A stretch of DNA of 64,000 bases from contig NC_053146.1 in assembly GCF_016808335.1 (NCBI RefSeq), forward strand, positions 36,762,470-36,826,469, given 5' to 3'. The notes under the pieces are model-generated. The model was not told where the DNA came from. It did not search any database and saw nothing but the letters and a program-made list of their open reading frames with translations. Positions 44,182-53,646 of the stretch are shown here, piece after piece. This DNA comes from Panicum virgatum. Taxonomy: Eukaryota > Streptophyta > Magnoliopsida > Poales > Poaceae. The stretch's first letter is position 1. The number at the start of each line of letters is the position of its first letter. Both the position numbers and the translations under genes were made by a program.

Positions 44182-44461
44182 TGTGACACCCCGGCCCAGG
44201 GCTTAATAGGATTAATAGGATACTCATACCAATAAGTTGCAACTTCTTTTCCGGAAGCCGGTCTCCAAAGAACTTCGAGGTTAAGCGTGCTTGGCCCGGA
44301 GAAATTTGGGGATGGGTGACCGACCGGGAAGTTCTTCCCGGGTGCGCACGAGTGAGGACAAAGTGTGCAGAAAAGACTAGTGTTGGTCTGTGAGGACAGT
44401 CTATGTCCTAGAAAGCAGCCAGATGTAAGCGGGCCCGGCCTCGGGGAGGCGGGACGTTACA
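44182..44461 (+). repeat. Cassandra 3' LTR with 5S rRNA-like sequence
   Basis: A 280-bp LTR, TGTGACACCCCGGCCC ... GGACGTTACA. The centre (about 44222-44345) resembles 5S rRNA: it contains gaggttaagcgtgcttggcc (box A-like, 44277-44296) and ggatgggtgacc (44310-44321). Cassandra is the plant TRIM family known to carry 5S sequence with its RNA polymerase III promoter in each LTR. Confidence 0.88.
44277..44321 (+). promoter_or_regulatory. 5S-type internal RNA polymerase III control region
   Basis: The spacing of the box A-like gttaagcgtgcttggc and the downstream ggatgggtgacc follows plant 5S rRNA (box A, intermediate element, box C order). The surrounding bases have diverged from true 5S rRNA, so this is a promoter relic within the LTR and not an rRNA gene. 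Confidence 0.65.
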
Positions 44462-44997
44462 CCTTTGCCTTGCGCATTCCATTTCATCTTCCCAAATGTT
44501 GATGCCATACAAGCACCAAACTCCATCAAACCTTTTGATCATCATCATGAGTCAACACTTGGCTTGATCTTTCTTGAATGATATGATCCACTCCATATTA
44601 TCACATGACCTCTTTGGTTCATCGATCTTGACCTTGCTCGCTCTTCACCGTTGCCTCGGTCCATCGGCGCCAAATCTTGCCCAAGCTTCACCGCCTCGCG
44701 GTCCCTCGCTTCAAAGCCTTGACTTGCCCTTCTCCATTGCAACCGGTCCATTAAGCCAAGCCTTGTCTTGATCTTCTCCACTTTGGTCACATAACTCCAT
44801 GTCATGTCTCATATGCAATGAGCTCTTCGATCACACTATATGAGCATAGCATCAACCCTTAGCCATTTCTTCTCCATGGCACATGTTGCTCATACTAGTG
44901 TCTTTGTGTGGACTAATCTCCTGTGTATCTCAACATAAACACTTATTAGTCCACCTAAATTGTCACTCAATTACCAAAACCAAACAAGGGCCTTTCA

Positions 44998-45575
44998 CCG
45001 GTTTGGCCCTGGACGACCGAATTGTGCCTGTCGGTGGCGTCTGTCCCGCGACGTAATTTGGCGGCATACCATACTGATAATTCTCTGTTGGTGCGACCGA
45101 AAAACTAGGGTTAGGGGTTAGGTTAGAATAATCATTAACAGGCTTCTTACCCCTATTTTGTAGATCCAAGTCGATAAGTAAATCTTGTGTAAGCTTTTGC
45201 GACTGTTCGAATCTACCCAAAAAGGCTCTGGCAAACTGTTTAATGGAATCGAATGAAAAAACTTACATCACTTGAAGTAGAAGCGGATGAAGCAGCAGCT
45301 ATAGCCATAGTAGATGGGTTCGGCGGTGGCGATGTGAATGTAGGCATGACGAACTTCTCCCTCTCGAACACCCCTTGTCGAGTCTTCCCCTAACATCAAG
45401 CAATCTATTCGTGGCCTCCTCCTGCTCTTTCTTGAGCTGGACCTCAAATTGCTTGCGGCTCTCCTCAGGTATGTCCTCATACTTGACATCAACTACCTTG
45501 GCGGGATTGACCCTGTCACCGGACTTTATGTCCGATGAATGCATATCTTTCCCCCAGTGGAGTCGCCAAAAAGTA
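44998..45575 (-). pseudogene. Second Tat element gag N-terminus, split by the Sirevirus
   Basis: The frames 44963-45220 and 45299-45586 contain KKPVNDYSNLTPNPSFSVAP and VKYEDIPEESRKQFEVQLKK, the N-terminal part of gag. The reading is interrupted at 44998, where the Sirevirus begins, and continues in concept at 28601. The PBS region lies at its upstream end. Confidence 0.6.
45551..45568 (-). promoter_or_regulatory. Primer-binding site of the second Tat element
   Basis: The sequence TGGCGACTCCACTGGGGG on the - strand is a PBS form common in plant Ty3/gypsy elements. It lies seven bases from the LTR end at 45576. Confidence 0.75.
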
Positions 45576-46054
45576 TGTTGACGCAAATCTAGCTAATACA
45601 CAAGCGCTAGAACGCGCAGGATCGCAACCTGACGAAGACCTCCGGCGACTGGTCAGACCGGTCGCGCCAATCGGTCAGACCGGTCGGGTGCAGAGAGCTT
45701 CGCGAAGACCTAAAGCTGCAAGCTCGGGAGAGACTCCATCGGAGCTCGCAGATCTAGGATTGTCTTGGAGTCGGCAGGCCACCCAAGACGTCCTTGAACG
45801 TCGTAGAGACGAGCAAAGAACAGCACAAAGTCAGAAAAGTCAGTGTTTGATGAAAAAATGAAATAATAGATCGATTTGATTCGATTGGGTAGAAGGACCT
45901 CAATCGGCCGTGACCTTTATATTTATAGGCCGGGAAGGACGTACCCCTTCCAAATCGAATTACAAACGGACTCTAAATTACAACCCTAACTCGACTCGGA
46001 CTGTACAGACCGGTCAGATTGGTCGGCCTCGCACTTTGCCAAATTTGGCTACCA
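45576..46054 (-). repeat. 5' LTR of the second Tat element
   Basis: It begins TGTTGACGCAAATC and matches the LTR at 20819-21326 throughout, but its outer end reads ggctacca where the other copy has agctgccaaca. The terminal bases are therefore altered or lost. TATA at 45919-45928 (- strand). Confidence 0.85.
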
Positions 46055-47563
46055 TTGTTTTTCAAACGAACAGGGTCAAATAAAATTGTTTCGAGCTCAC
46101 TTGCACGAAACACATACTATGTCAGAATAGTACTGCAGTGTCTTCTATGTATTTTCCCCCTAGCATACATGATGAAGTACTCTGTACTCCCTCGTTCACT
46201 TTTAGAAAAGTCAAACTTGTACGGTTTTTACCAAACAACTTGATCCATATGTCAAATGGTTTTACAATTTATTAGGTTTTGTAGCTGGAAATCATACCAC
46301 CTCCAGTGATGTTTAGTCGGCGACTTGATATTTCACGCAACAAAATCAGGCTACAAAAAAGCAAAAATGATTTTCCTGAAAGTCATATATATTATTAAAT
46401 GGAAAGATCATGTTGGAAAGCTGGCTGAGGAAGAGGAATCACATTCTCCCCCACGTGCCACATCAAGAAGCACAACGCTGTCTTCGCATTCTGCTTTTTT
46501 TCAAGGATGAAGCATACCCTCTACGGTTCTTGAGCGTCTATTCGCTTACCAAGATTAGTCTTAGTATACAGTTTTATGGCACTCTTATTAAGATTGAAAA
46601 TTAGATAATTATTATTGGAATGAAAATGCTCTCTCATCCAACGAAAATTCCTCCTCACCGTATCAGCAAAATTAATAATATGACATATAATTAATATTAT
46701 AAAATTCTCCATAAAACTTTTGTTGAGACTGACCTAGTACAGTAGTAGATCGCAATGACCTCGGTGCCTGCGAGCCTCAAATAAAATACTAGGCTATTAT
46801 TTGAACAAGAGGCCAAAGAACTCCATGCAGTACTAAACAATCTGACAGCGTCGAATTCGAAGCTAAGGGTAATCTCAGATACATATAGAACATACCGTTG
46901 GTGCAGAAAAATCGATGGTTAACTTTGCTTCGATTCTGAGACTGAGGCTCCAGCACATGAGAACTTTTAAAGGTCAGATCCAAGGCAAAGCTGTATCGAT
47001 GAAAAATAATCCCTCCATTTTAAATTGTAGATTATTTTGCCAAATCTAGATACATAATTTTTATTATGCATCTAGATAAACACTATGTTTAGATACATGA
47101 CAAAAATTATGTATTTAGATTTGTTAAAACGACCTACAATTTGGAATGGAGTATATCATAACCACACTTATTTCTCTTCCCTGTATAAACCCTTTGCGGG
47201 ATAAACGATCATTTAGCAGGGAAAAAAAAAGTTGATATATTCTATCATTTTATCAGAACAGTATGCAAAAGAGCTTTACCGCAAAGAAAAATTGTGACAT
47301 AACCACACACGCACAAAAAGAAGAGCAGGGTCTGAAATTCCGGTATCCAGGGTTTGCATGGAATCAACCCCAGACCCATATTACTGCGGAGATTCGAATT
47401 TTTCAAGTCCGATTTCCAATTTCCAGATGAATATGGATATAGTGTTTTAATAGGTCAAATAAAAACAAATAAAACAAGAGTTCCTTGTTCAACTAGCTTC
47501 AGTTCGAACATTGTCCATCGTCAGCTAATTGTGCAGTCTACAGGAAGAGGATTAAGTAGGACT
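46055..47563. other. Intergenic region between the second Tat element and PP2C
   Basis: AT-rich sequence with one complete Stowaway-like MITE (47009-47152) and a single tactccctcgttcac-type MITE end near 46184, for which no partner was seen. No gene was recognised; 47354-47563 is probably 3' untranslated sequence of PP2C. Confidence 0.5.
47009..47152. mobile_element. Stowaway-like MITE
   Basis: Inverted ends of about 30 bp: ccctccattttaaattgtag on the left, and ctacaatttggaatggag on the right, flanked by ta/at-rich sequence. The interior carries the mirror motif tctagatacataatttttat. It lies downstream of the PP2C stop codon. Confidence 0.75.
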
Positions 47564-50500
47564 CTAGTGTTTGAAGACGATCAAAACAGCAGTGCAGTTA
47601 TCCTTGCATCGCCTCTCACGAACAGCTTCCTTCACGAGGCGGCGCACTGCAAGTGAGGCTGAAGATGTCTCCTGCAGTGTTTGTTATTCAAATTAAATGT
47701 GGGGAAACAATACGAAAAGCTATGGATGAAAAACAGAAAAATAACTATGTTGAATAAAAGAGGGCCTCAAGCATAGCGTTTAAGATCAGTAAAAACAGAA
47801 TGTAAAACACAGGTTATGTAGACTGGATAAACATCACATCGTCAAGTGAATTAATAATCAGTTTCTCTGAATATGGTTACAGATTTACTATCAGTGTCTT
47901 TCTGATTATAGTCTATATGTTTTTTTAACATAGTAGAGAACTATTAGCTGGCAAATACTGGGGAATCGAAACAACCAAATCTAGATTTTGGATTCGCCTA
48001 TATTGAAAGAGAAAGAACCTTCAACTGATTCTGAACAAATTCAACAGCATCACTTGGTCCAAATACCTGGGTACACAGGTATAATTTAAATGTCAGAATT
48101 GCCATAAACATTTGACTGAAGCAGTTCAGAAACAATAATTGGTACCAAACAAATTAAATGGAGGGAAATGAACATACTCCCCATAAGCCATCGCATCCTA
48201 GAATGATGAAATGATCTTTCTTTGTAAGTTCAAAGGAGTGGACGTCTGGTGTTGCAATCAACCCCACCTATATTATTTTCAAGTGTAAACTGACAAATGC
48301 ACAAAAATATGAATGGCAGCATTTTCCTGTCCAGTATGGGCCTTTTACGAGTGCGATAAATATAAATCATTCAGTACAACAAGGACAACCTTTTCTTTTT
48401 TTGCTAAGTCAAGATGTGGACCTCTTGTACTACTAATACATGAATGAGTTGTGCATGTCACAACTACAGGAAAGATATTAAATTGTGACAATACAACAGA
48501 TTTTCGTCAATGTCAAAGATTTGTTGTGTTTCCACATTCTACAGTGCTGATGAAGTAACTTATTTATGCACATCATTTTTGCAAAGGCACAGTAAAGCTC
48601 ATGGGTCACTTCACTGATTGACATAGGTCAACACACTAAGACACATAGCTGCAATAATTGTCTTTCGTTAGCAGCAATTTTTTTTAATGATCAGTGCTAT
48701 ACTTGGCACTAAAAAATACATTGTTTTCAGTATAAACTAGTACCTCCATTAATCATTAATGCTGAAAAATAACCAAACAACATTTCTTTCCAAACACAGA
48801 TTAAACAGACTCTTGTAGCCAAATAAGCTTATATCAGCAAACCTTCTTAAACTGGCGATCACCAAAAGCTCTTGATACTTCAATACGACCTTGTAATCTT
48901 CCATTCGAACCAACAGAACCTCCAGCCTTTGTTAGAGCGCAAGGTTAACAGTATATGAGTCAACATCAGTATGCGATTCGAAATCTAAGTCCCAGAGCTA
49001 AAAAGTTCAACAAATTTCAAATATTACATACCAATATCATAACCATAATAGAGGGAACAAAATGAGGACATAGAAAGATAATGAAGGGGCAACTCTTTAC
49101 GACGCATGTACTACATAAGTCCTAGCACTAAAACTGACAGATAGAATATGCATAGGATGGACCTATAAATGTTAATCTCATTAGTCATGTAACAATCTTT
49201 TGAAAATCAATAAAGATTATAAACACAATAAGACTAAGGGTTCCAGACTCAGTTCATAAAACTTACTATAGTCAAATTAGATATATATGATATGATAACA
49301 TAAAATGGATACAGCATAATTACGTTGGCGACCTTAGACCTAGTACGTAAAACAGAAGCTGTATATGGAAGTTCCTTATGAAACAGAAGTTAAGTTGGCA
49401 AGAAGTGTTTAAAAAAAGAATATTATACATAACACATATTACCTTCTGGATCCGGGAGCGCTCCTGTGGAAAGATGGCTTTATGTTCTCTTGTTAAAACA
49501 ATAGCCTTTAGCTGGCTTTTGGTGTCATCAACCACACCTTCACCATCAGTTGAAGTGGAACGAGCCAATACTGCTTTAGCATCTCCAGCATTTGCAACTA
49601 CAACCTGGATTTGTTTAGGACAACAGGGAACTTATTATACACAATGGGTTTCACACTTTCACCTTAATTTGCCACTTCCAATTTAAATAACCTAGTATTC
49701 AATTACTGAATGAATTACACAAGTGATCTAGTTTCTTAAACATGAGAAATCAACGCATGGATTATGATGTCTGCAAATGAATTTATAACAGAACATTTGA
49801 GATGGCAAACTTTAACATTGGTGCTAAAAGAACAGCATGCCCTCCTGAAAAAATTTCTAGCTTCTCTGAATAAGAGAATGGAAATTAAACATACATATTT
49901 ACTGAAGATTAAAAATTATGCCATAAAACATGTCCCCAATATTCTACAAGACAAGACAAAAAAAATCCCCTGGTCCAATGCACTGTGATGTGGAACAGTT
50001 ATGAGTACAATTTTTTTCTCCTGGGGATTGTATACTAACCATCTGTCCCAAGATCCAAACACATACAGCTGTTGCACCATCTTGCCAATTTCCTACAGAT
50101 ACAACAACAGAATCAGTATTCAGTCTCAATACAGAGCAACCAAAAGATGTTAATGGAACATAGAGAGCAATAATTTTGGTCAATGGCAAACACTTCATCA
50201 AGCATACAAGCCTTGCCAGGTATACCATCATGACTACACTAAGCCCAAGTTCTCATGGAACAGCAGAGCTATATACTAAATGCCAAGATGGTGTATCACA
50301 CAGTTGGTATTGCAGATGAACAAATAGTAAGTGGAGAATACTCTTTCTTACCTTTAGTACTTTCTTGTAGTAAGGATTCATCAGTTCGACGGAAACCTGC
50401 AGATAGAAATAAACATTAGGAAAAGTTACAACCTACAAATACAGAACATTGGATTTCCCACAGTATGAAGAATAACGGAAGAGAAACAAGCATCATAGAT

Positions 50501-51989
50501 GCACAGGAGAGGCATTGGTTACAGATTCAAAATGCTTACATAGAGAGAATATTTCAAGCTAGATTGTGTCCCTCTTGAAAGTTGAAACCTTAACACATCA
50601 TACAAGACAGAAATCCCCATTGCCGTTTTTCAGAAATGATGCATTATATAATAGAAGGCTAGCAAGTGAAATAAATTCTCAATTCTATTGCAAGCTCAAC
50701 ACTACAGCAGCAGTTAAGTTTAAAGCTGAAGTATGGAAGAATAGTAAGAGAGCGAATCAAACATAAAGCTGGACCTGTGAGACTGCATATGTAAACTTGG
50801 AAAGTAAGATGGTGAAAACAGTAGGATAATCTTCTCTCATACTAGCATGAGTCTAGTAGTATCTAAAAAAGCAAGAAGCAAGTAATTAAATTTGAGGCAC
50901 TGAATACCTTCAATTATGGCCTTCTTTGCAGCTTTAACATCCATCTGCAAAACAATTGAGCACTATTTAGGCAACTGCTGACAACAGAATCTTTCAGTTC
51001 TTTTAACAACAGGTGAATCTAGAAATGAACTGGAAAAATCTTAATTGTGAATGTTATGGGGAAATCAATAATTTAATGATGAAAAGTTCGCACATCAAAG
51101 CGAAAAGCAAAGAAAAAAAGTGTAAACAGTACAGATTGCTAGAAAAAAAAGAGTAAAATGCACCACGGGTCCATAAACTTGTCGAGCTGTACCAGTTAGG
51201 TCCCTAAACTCTCAAAATGCACATTTGGGTCCCAGAACTAAATATGCATTTTGAGAGTTTGGGTACCTAATTGATACAGCGGGACAAGTTTAGGAACCCA
51301 TGGTGCCTCAACCTTTTACTAAAAAAAATGTGTAAACATAACAGGAACTTTGTGTTCATAAGCAATGAAAACTTAGCCAATAAGAGAAACTAAATAAAGA
51401 AGAAGAGCATCATTACAACTAATTGAAACACTGAAAAGAAGCAGAAAAATGTAAACAGACCAACTCACGTGGTAATCCTGCAGCGATGACATTCTGATGC
51501 AAATGCTTCTGTGCAAAATCCGCTGCCAAACGACCACCATGCCCATCATAAATCGCAAAATGTGCGCACCTGCAGTACGCAGCACACCTCAAACTACATG
51601 CGCCACATGCTGTGTACCTAACATGAACAGAAAGACAATCACCTCAAACTTCCTGGAGATTCCGCACCAGCACTGGGGAGCAGCACCCAGGTGTCCTCCA
51701 TAGTGTGCCTGCAACCCTTGTCTTCCGCAGCATCTGCCTCAAGTGCAGTTAGTACCATGTTTTGCTCGCCTGAATTTTTAGAGTTCGCAGCGGCTTTCCC
51801 ATCCGAAACACATTTCTCCGATGGCACCTCGCTTTCCTTTTGGCAGGTTCTCGTTACTTCAGAACCCGTTTCTTGTGAAACACTAGCTTCTACACTGCCC
51901 CTCATTTCAGAAGCAGTGTCGGTGCCTTTCAGGCGCTTGGATGCACAATCATCGTCGGTGGAGCTGCCTTCACGCTTTTGATGAGACAT
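47564..51989 (-). CDS. Protein phosphatase 2C (At1g18030-like clade)
   Basis: A PPM-type Ser/Thr phosphatase needing Mg or Mn. On the - strand, coding exons are 51989-51643, 51569-51461, 50944-50908, 50396-50352, 50092-50040, 49604-49443, 48926-48843, 48267-48178, 48066-48019 and 47671-47564: 1083 nt, 360 residues. Metal- and catalysis-related motifs are present: HTMED (about 95-99), YDGHGG (123-128), NAGDAKAVLARS (202 onward), CDGLWG (304-309) and CKDNCTAV (347 onward). The serine- and acid-rich N-terminus (1-80) is variable. The exon 2 donor is taken at GAGTTG|GTCTGT because it preserves the conserved GLPRELMDVK; a stronger GTGAGT lies 8 bases upstream. One fold-back MITE lies in intron 2. 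The closest recalled relative is Arabidopsis At1g18030. The substrate is unknown. Confidence 0.93.
51151..51321. mobile_element. Fold-back MITE in PP2C intron 2
   Basis: A 171-bp almost complete hairpin. The left arm gagtaaaatgcaccacgggt, with ctcaaaatgca further in, pairs with the right arm (gcattttgagagtttgg and accatgggttcctaaac when read as the complement). It is flanked by A-runs. It lies between PP2C exons 2 and 3. Confidence 0.75.
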
Positions 51990-52010
51990 GGTGATTAACG
52001 AGCCAAAAAT

Positions 52011-52320
52011 CTAAACAGGGAGCATCTAGTGAGGATCCTAAACTCTGAAATTTCAGAACTCATTTTATTGGAAAATAAATTAACTGCAACAAGCAGCAGA
52101 CAGGGGCGGATCGTTATGGGCATGGTACAAAACGTACACCCAATAATCATTTTGCAAAAAATCAATGTTAGAGGGTATGATACTTACGTATATATGTCCA
52201 TGTAAATTGGGTCAGATCCGAATACATATAGCTTACATTAGGCTTCGTGGTGCTCAGTTTCGCATAGCGGAAGGAAGGGAGGGGAGGGGAGGGGAGAGGA
52301 AGGGAAGGGAAGGGGCGTAC
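52011..52320 (-). other. Predicted intron in the PP2C 5' leader
   Basis: On the - strand a donor CACCAG|GTACGC at 52320 and acceptor TTTAG|ATT at 52011 bound a 310-bp leader intron upstream of the ATG at 51989. It contains a long CT-rich tract in sense (52268-52315). Leader exon 1 lies from 52321 to about 52500. Confidence 0.5.
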
Positions 52321-52944
52321 CTGGTGGATGCTCGTCGCCAGAGAAGGGTCCAACGAAGAACTGGCGAAGGGCGCCGCCGCTCGCCCAGCCGTCGCCGCCG
52401 GGATGGAAATATGTCACGGGTGCCGTCGTGCCCCAATCAATCCGCAAGATCGGACTGGGCTCCCTTCATTTCGTAGCTGCGTTTCCGCGAGGCCCAGTGC
52501 GGTACTCCGGTCCAACCTGCTGTCTCACAACAAGAGAAACATAATTCTATATTTTGTAATTTAGCAAAATTATTTGCCTTTTGGCATGGTCATCTATTTT
52601 GTACACTGGGGCAGGATAGTTTTAGAATTTTAAAGTTTTATATGAACTTGTATGGAGATAAAGTAAATATGACAACTGCAGCTTTCCATGGGATGTATAA
52701 CTTTGTAGTTTATCCCTTATTCTTTTAAAGCGATTTGATTACGATAACAAATGATTTAATTTCATATCTAGAACTCTAGATACATTCTATCAATTGTTTC
52801 AGTATCCAAGTGACTTCTATGAAAAAGTGATAGATCTCATCGAGAACTATAGTTTTCGTATAAATCTTATCTTCATATAAGTTCATGTGAAATGATTATG
52901 ACTTTTTAAAACTATGCTGATAGTACAATAGATCGCCATCCCAA

Positions 52945-53090
52945 GTGTTGAAAGATGCAAAAGTGCCAAATGGGAGTGAAATGACATGTAGCTTATTGGT
53001 TACAGGAACCTCAGTACCACCTTAAGTTCTGGGTTCGACTCTTTATAAGAGCGAATATTTTAAGATTTAACAGCAGTATACTTTCAATAG
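52945..53090 (+). repeat. SINE-like head with tRNA-type promoter boxes
   Basis: Box B-like GGTTCGACTCT at 53032-53042 and box A-like tagcttattgg at 52989-52999 have tRNA-like spacing, followed by the repetitive body at 53091. This suggests a tRNA-derived SINE. The boundaries are uncertain. Confidence 0.35.
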
Positions 53091-53646
53091 TAGGCGATGT
53101 TCCCGTCAACAGCGAGACTCCTATAGTGATTTCATCAATCTTGAGGATTTGCCACCTCAATCTTCGAGGATGCTCATAGTGGTAGGCGACATTTCCATCG
53201 ACAGGGAGGCTACTATAGTGACTTCTTCAATTTCGAGGATTTGCCACCTCAATCTTCGAGGATGCTCATAAGGGTAGGGTTTGCGTGTTCATAGAGGTGA
53301 GTGTGCATGTATTGTGAGTGTCTAAGTTGGGTGACTGTACGTGCGTTGTGAATGTCTAAGTTGTAATTAAAAAAGTGTCACATGGGAGGGATAAGTCAGC
53401 ACTACACTCATATTAATGGTGGAGACATTTTTATTGAGTCACCCTCTAGAATGATGCATAAAGGCGTGGTAGGCGACGTTCTCATCGACAGCGAAGCTCC
53501 TGTAGTGACTTCTGTTGGAATATAAAGGCTTTTTAGCCCAATTATTCAATAATTCAATGGAAAAGAATTAAAGCTCATTGCTAATGCTAGGGAGTCATGA
53601 GGATGTTAATATGATATTAGTAATTGAGGAGAGTAATGGCTGGGTT

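Larger units (their letters stand above)
40077..44461 (+). mobile_element. Chimeric element: chromovirus-type LTR joined to Cassandra TRIM, TSD CCTTT
   Basis: The 4385-bp insertion begins TGTGACACCC and ends GGACGTTACA, flanked by CCTTT at 40072-40076 and 44462-44466. The uninterrupted Sirevirus LTR at about 30753 confirms the empty site. The left part (40077-43874) looks like one long LTR ending GTTCTGCCACA. A PBS-like AGTATCAGAGC follows, then a 307-bp internal domain, polypurine tract TTAAGGGGGTGAGCA and a 280-bp LTR with 5S rRNA-derived sequence. The two LTRs do not match beyond TGTGACACCC, so this is not a normal element with paired LTRs. Confidence 0.75.
28602..44997 (-). mobile_element. 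Non-autonomous Sirevirus (Ty1/copia) carrying only gag
   Basis: Two LTRs (28602-31282 and 37929-44997, the latter interrupted), PBS TGGTATCAGAGC (37915-37926), a polypurine tract (31283-31297) and a perfect TSD CCGGT define the element. The only coding region is gag (35882-37927), and no protease, integrase or RT was found. The sense strand is -. Sirevirus features are the large LTRs with clustered short palindromes, repeated polypurine-like tracts before the 3' LTR and multi-knuckle gag. Nested insertions are a solo LTR at 32091-33520 and a chimera at 40077-44461. After removing the chimera and one TSD, the right LTR is 2679 bp against 2681 bp on the left, and the two are closely similar, so this insertion is fairly young. 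Confidence 0.92.
37929..44997 (-). repeat. 5' LTR of the Sirevirus, interrupted by a chimeric element
   Basis: The LTR pieces are 37929-40076 and 44467-44997 (44462-44466 is the second TSD copy). Together they make 2679 bp matching the left LTR. The palindrome cluster is at 39034-39556 and the TATA motif at 38972-38981. Confidence 0.92.
20819..46054 (-). mobile_element. Second Ty3/gypsy Tat-type retrotransposon, split by a Sirevirus
   Basis: Both LTRs are present (20819-21326 and 45576-46054), with PBS at 45551-45568. The - strand order is gag, protease, RT, RNase H, a second RNase H (FFDGSVCDNGQG) and integrase. The second RNase H is a Tat hallmark. The reading frames are broken by many frameshifts and the RT catalytic box is mutated. 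The element is interrupted inside gag by a 16.4-kb Sirevirus (28602-44997). A target duplication of the outer element was not found: the five bases left of it are caatg, and the right LTR end is altered. Repeated GACCGGTC palindromes occur in its LTRs and coding part. Confidence 0.88.

Noticed and set aside
44222..44345. A functional 5S rRNA gene
   Set aside because: Similarity to 5S is limited to the internal control region and parts of the 3' half; the sequence lies within an LTR with polypurine tract and TSD, which explains it.
46184..46300. A second Stowaway MITE starting tactccctcgttcac
   Set aside because: Only one end is visible; no inverted partner was found within several hundred bases, so it was not listed as a complete element.
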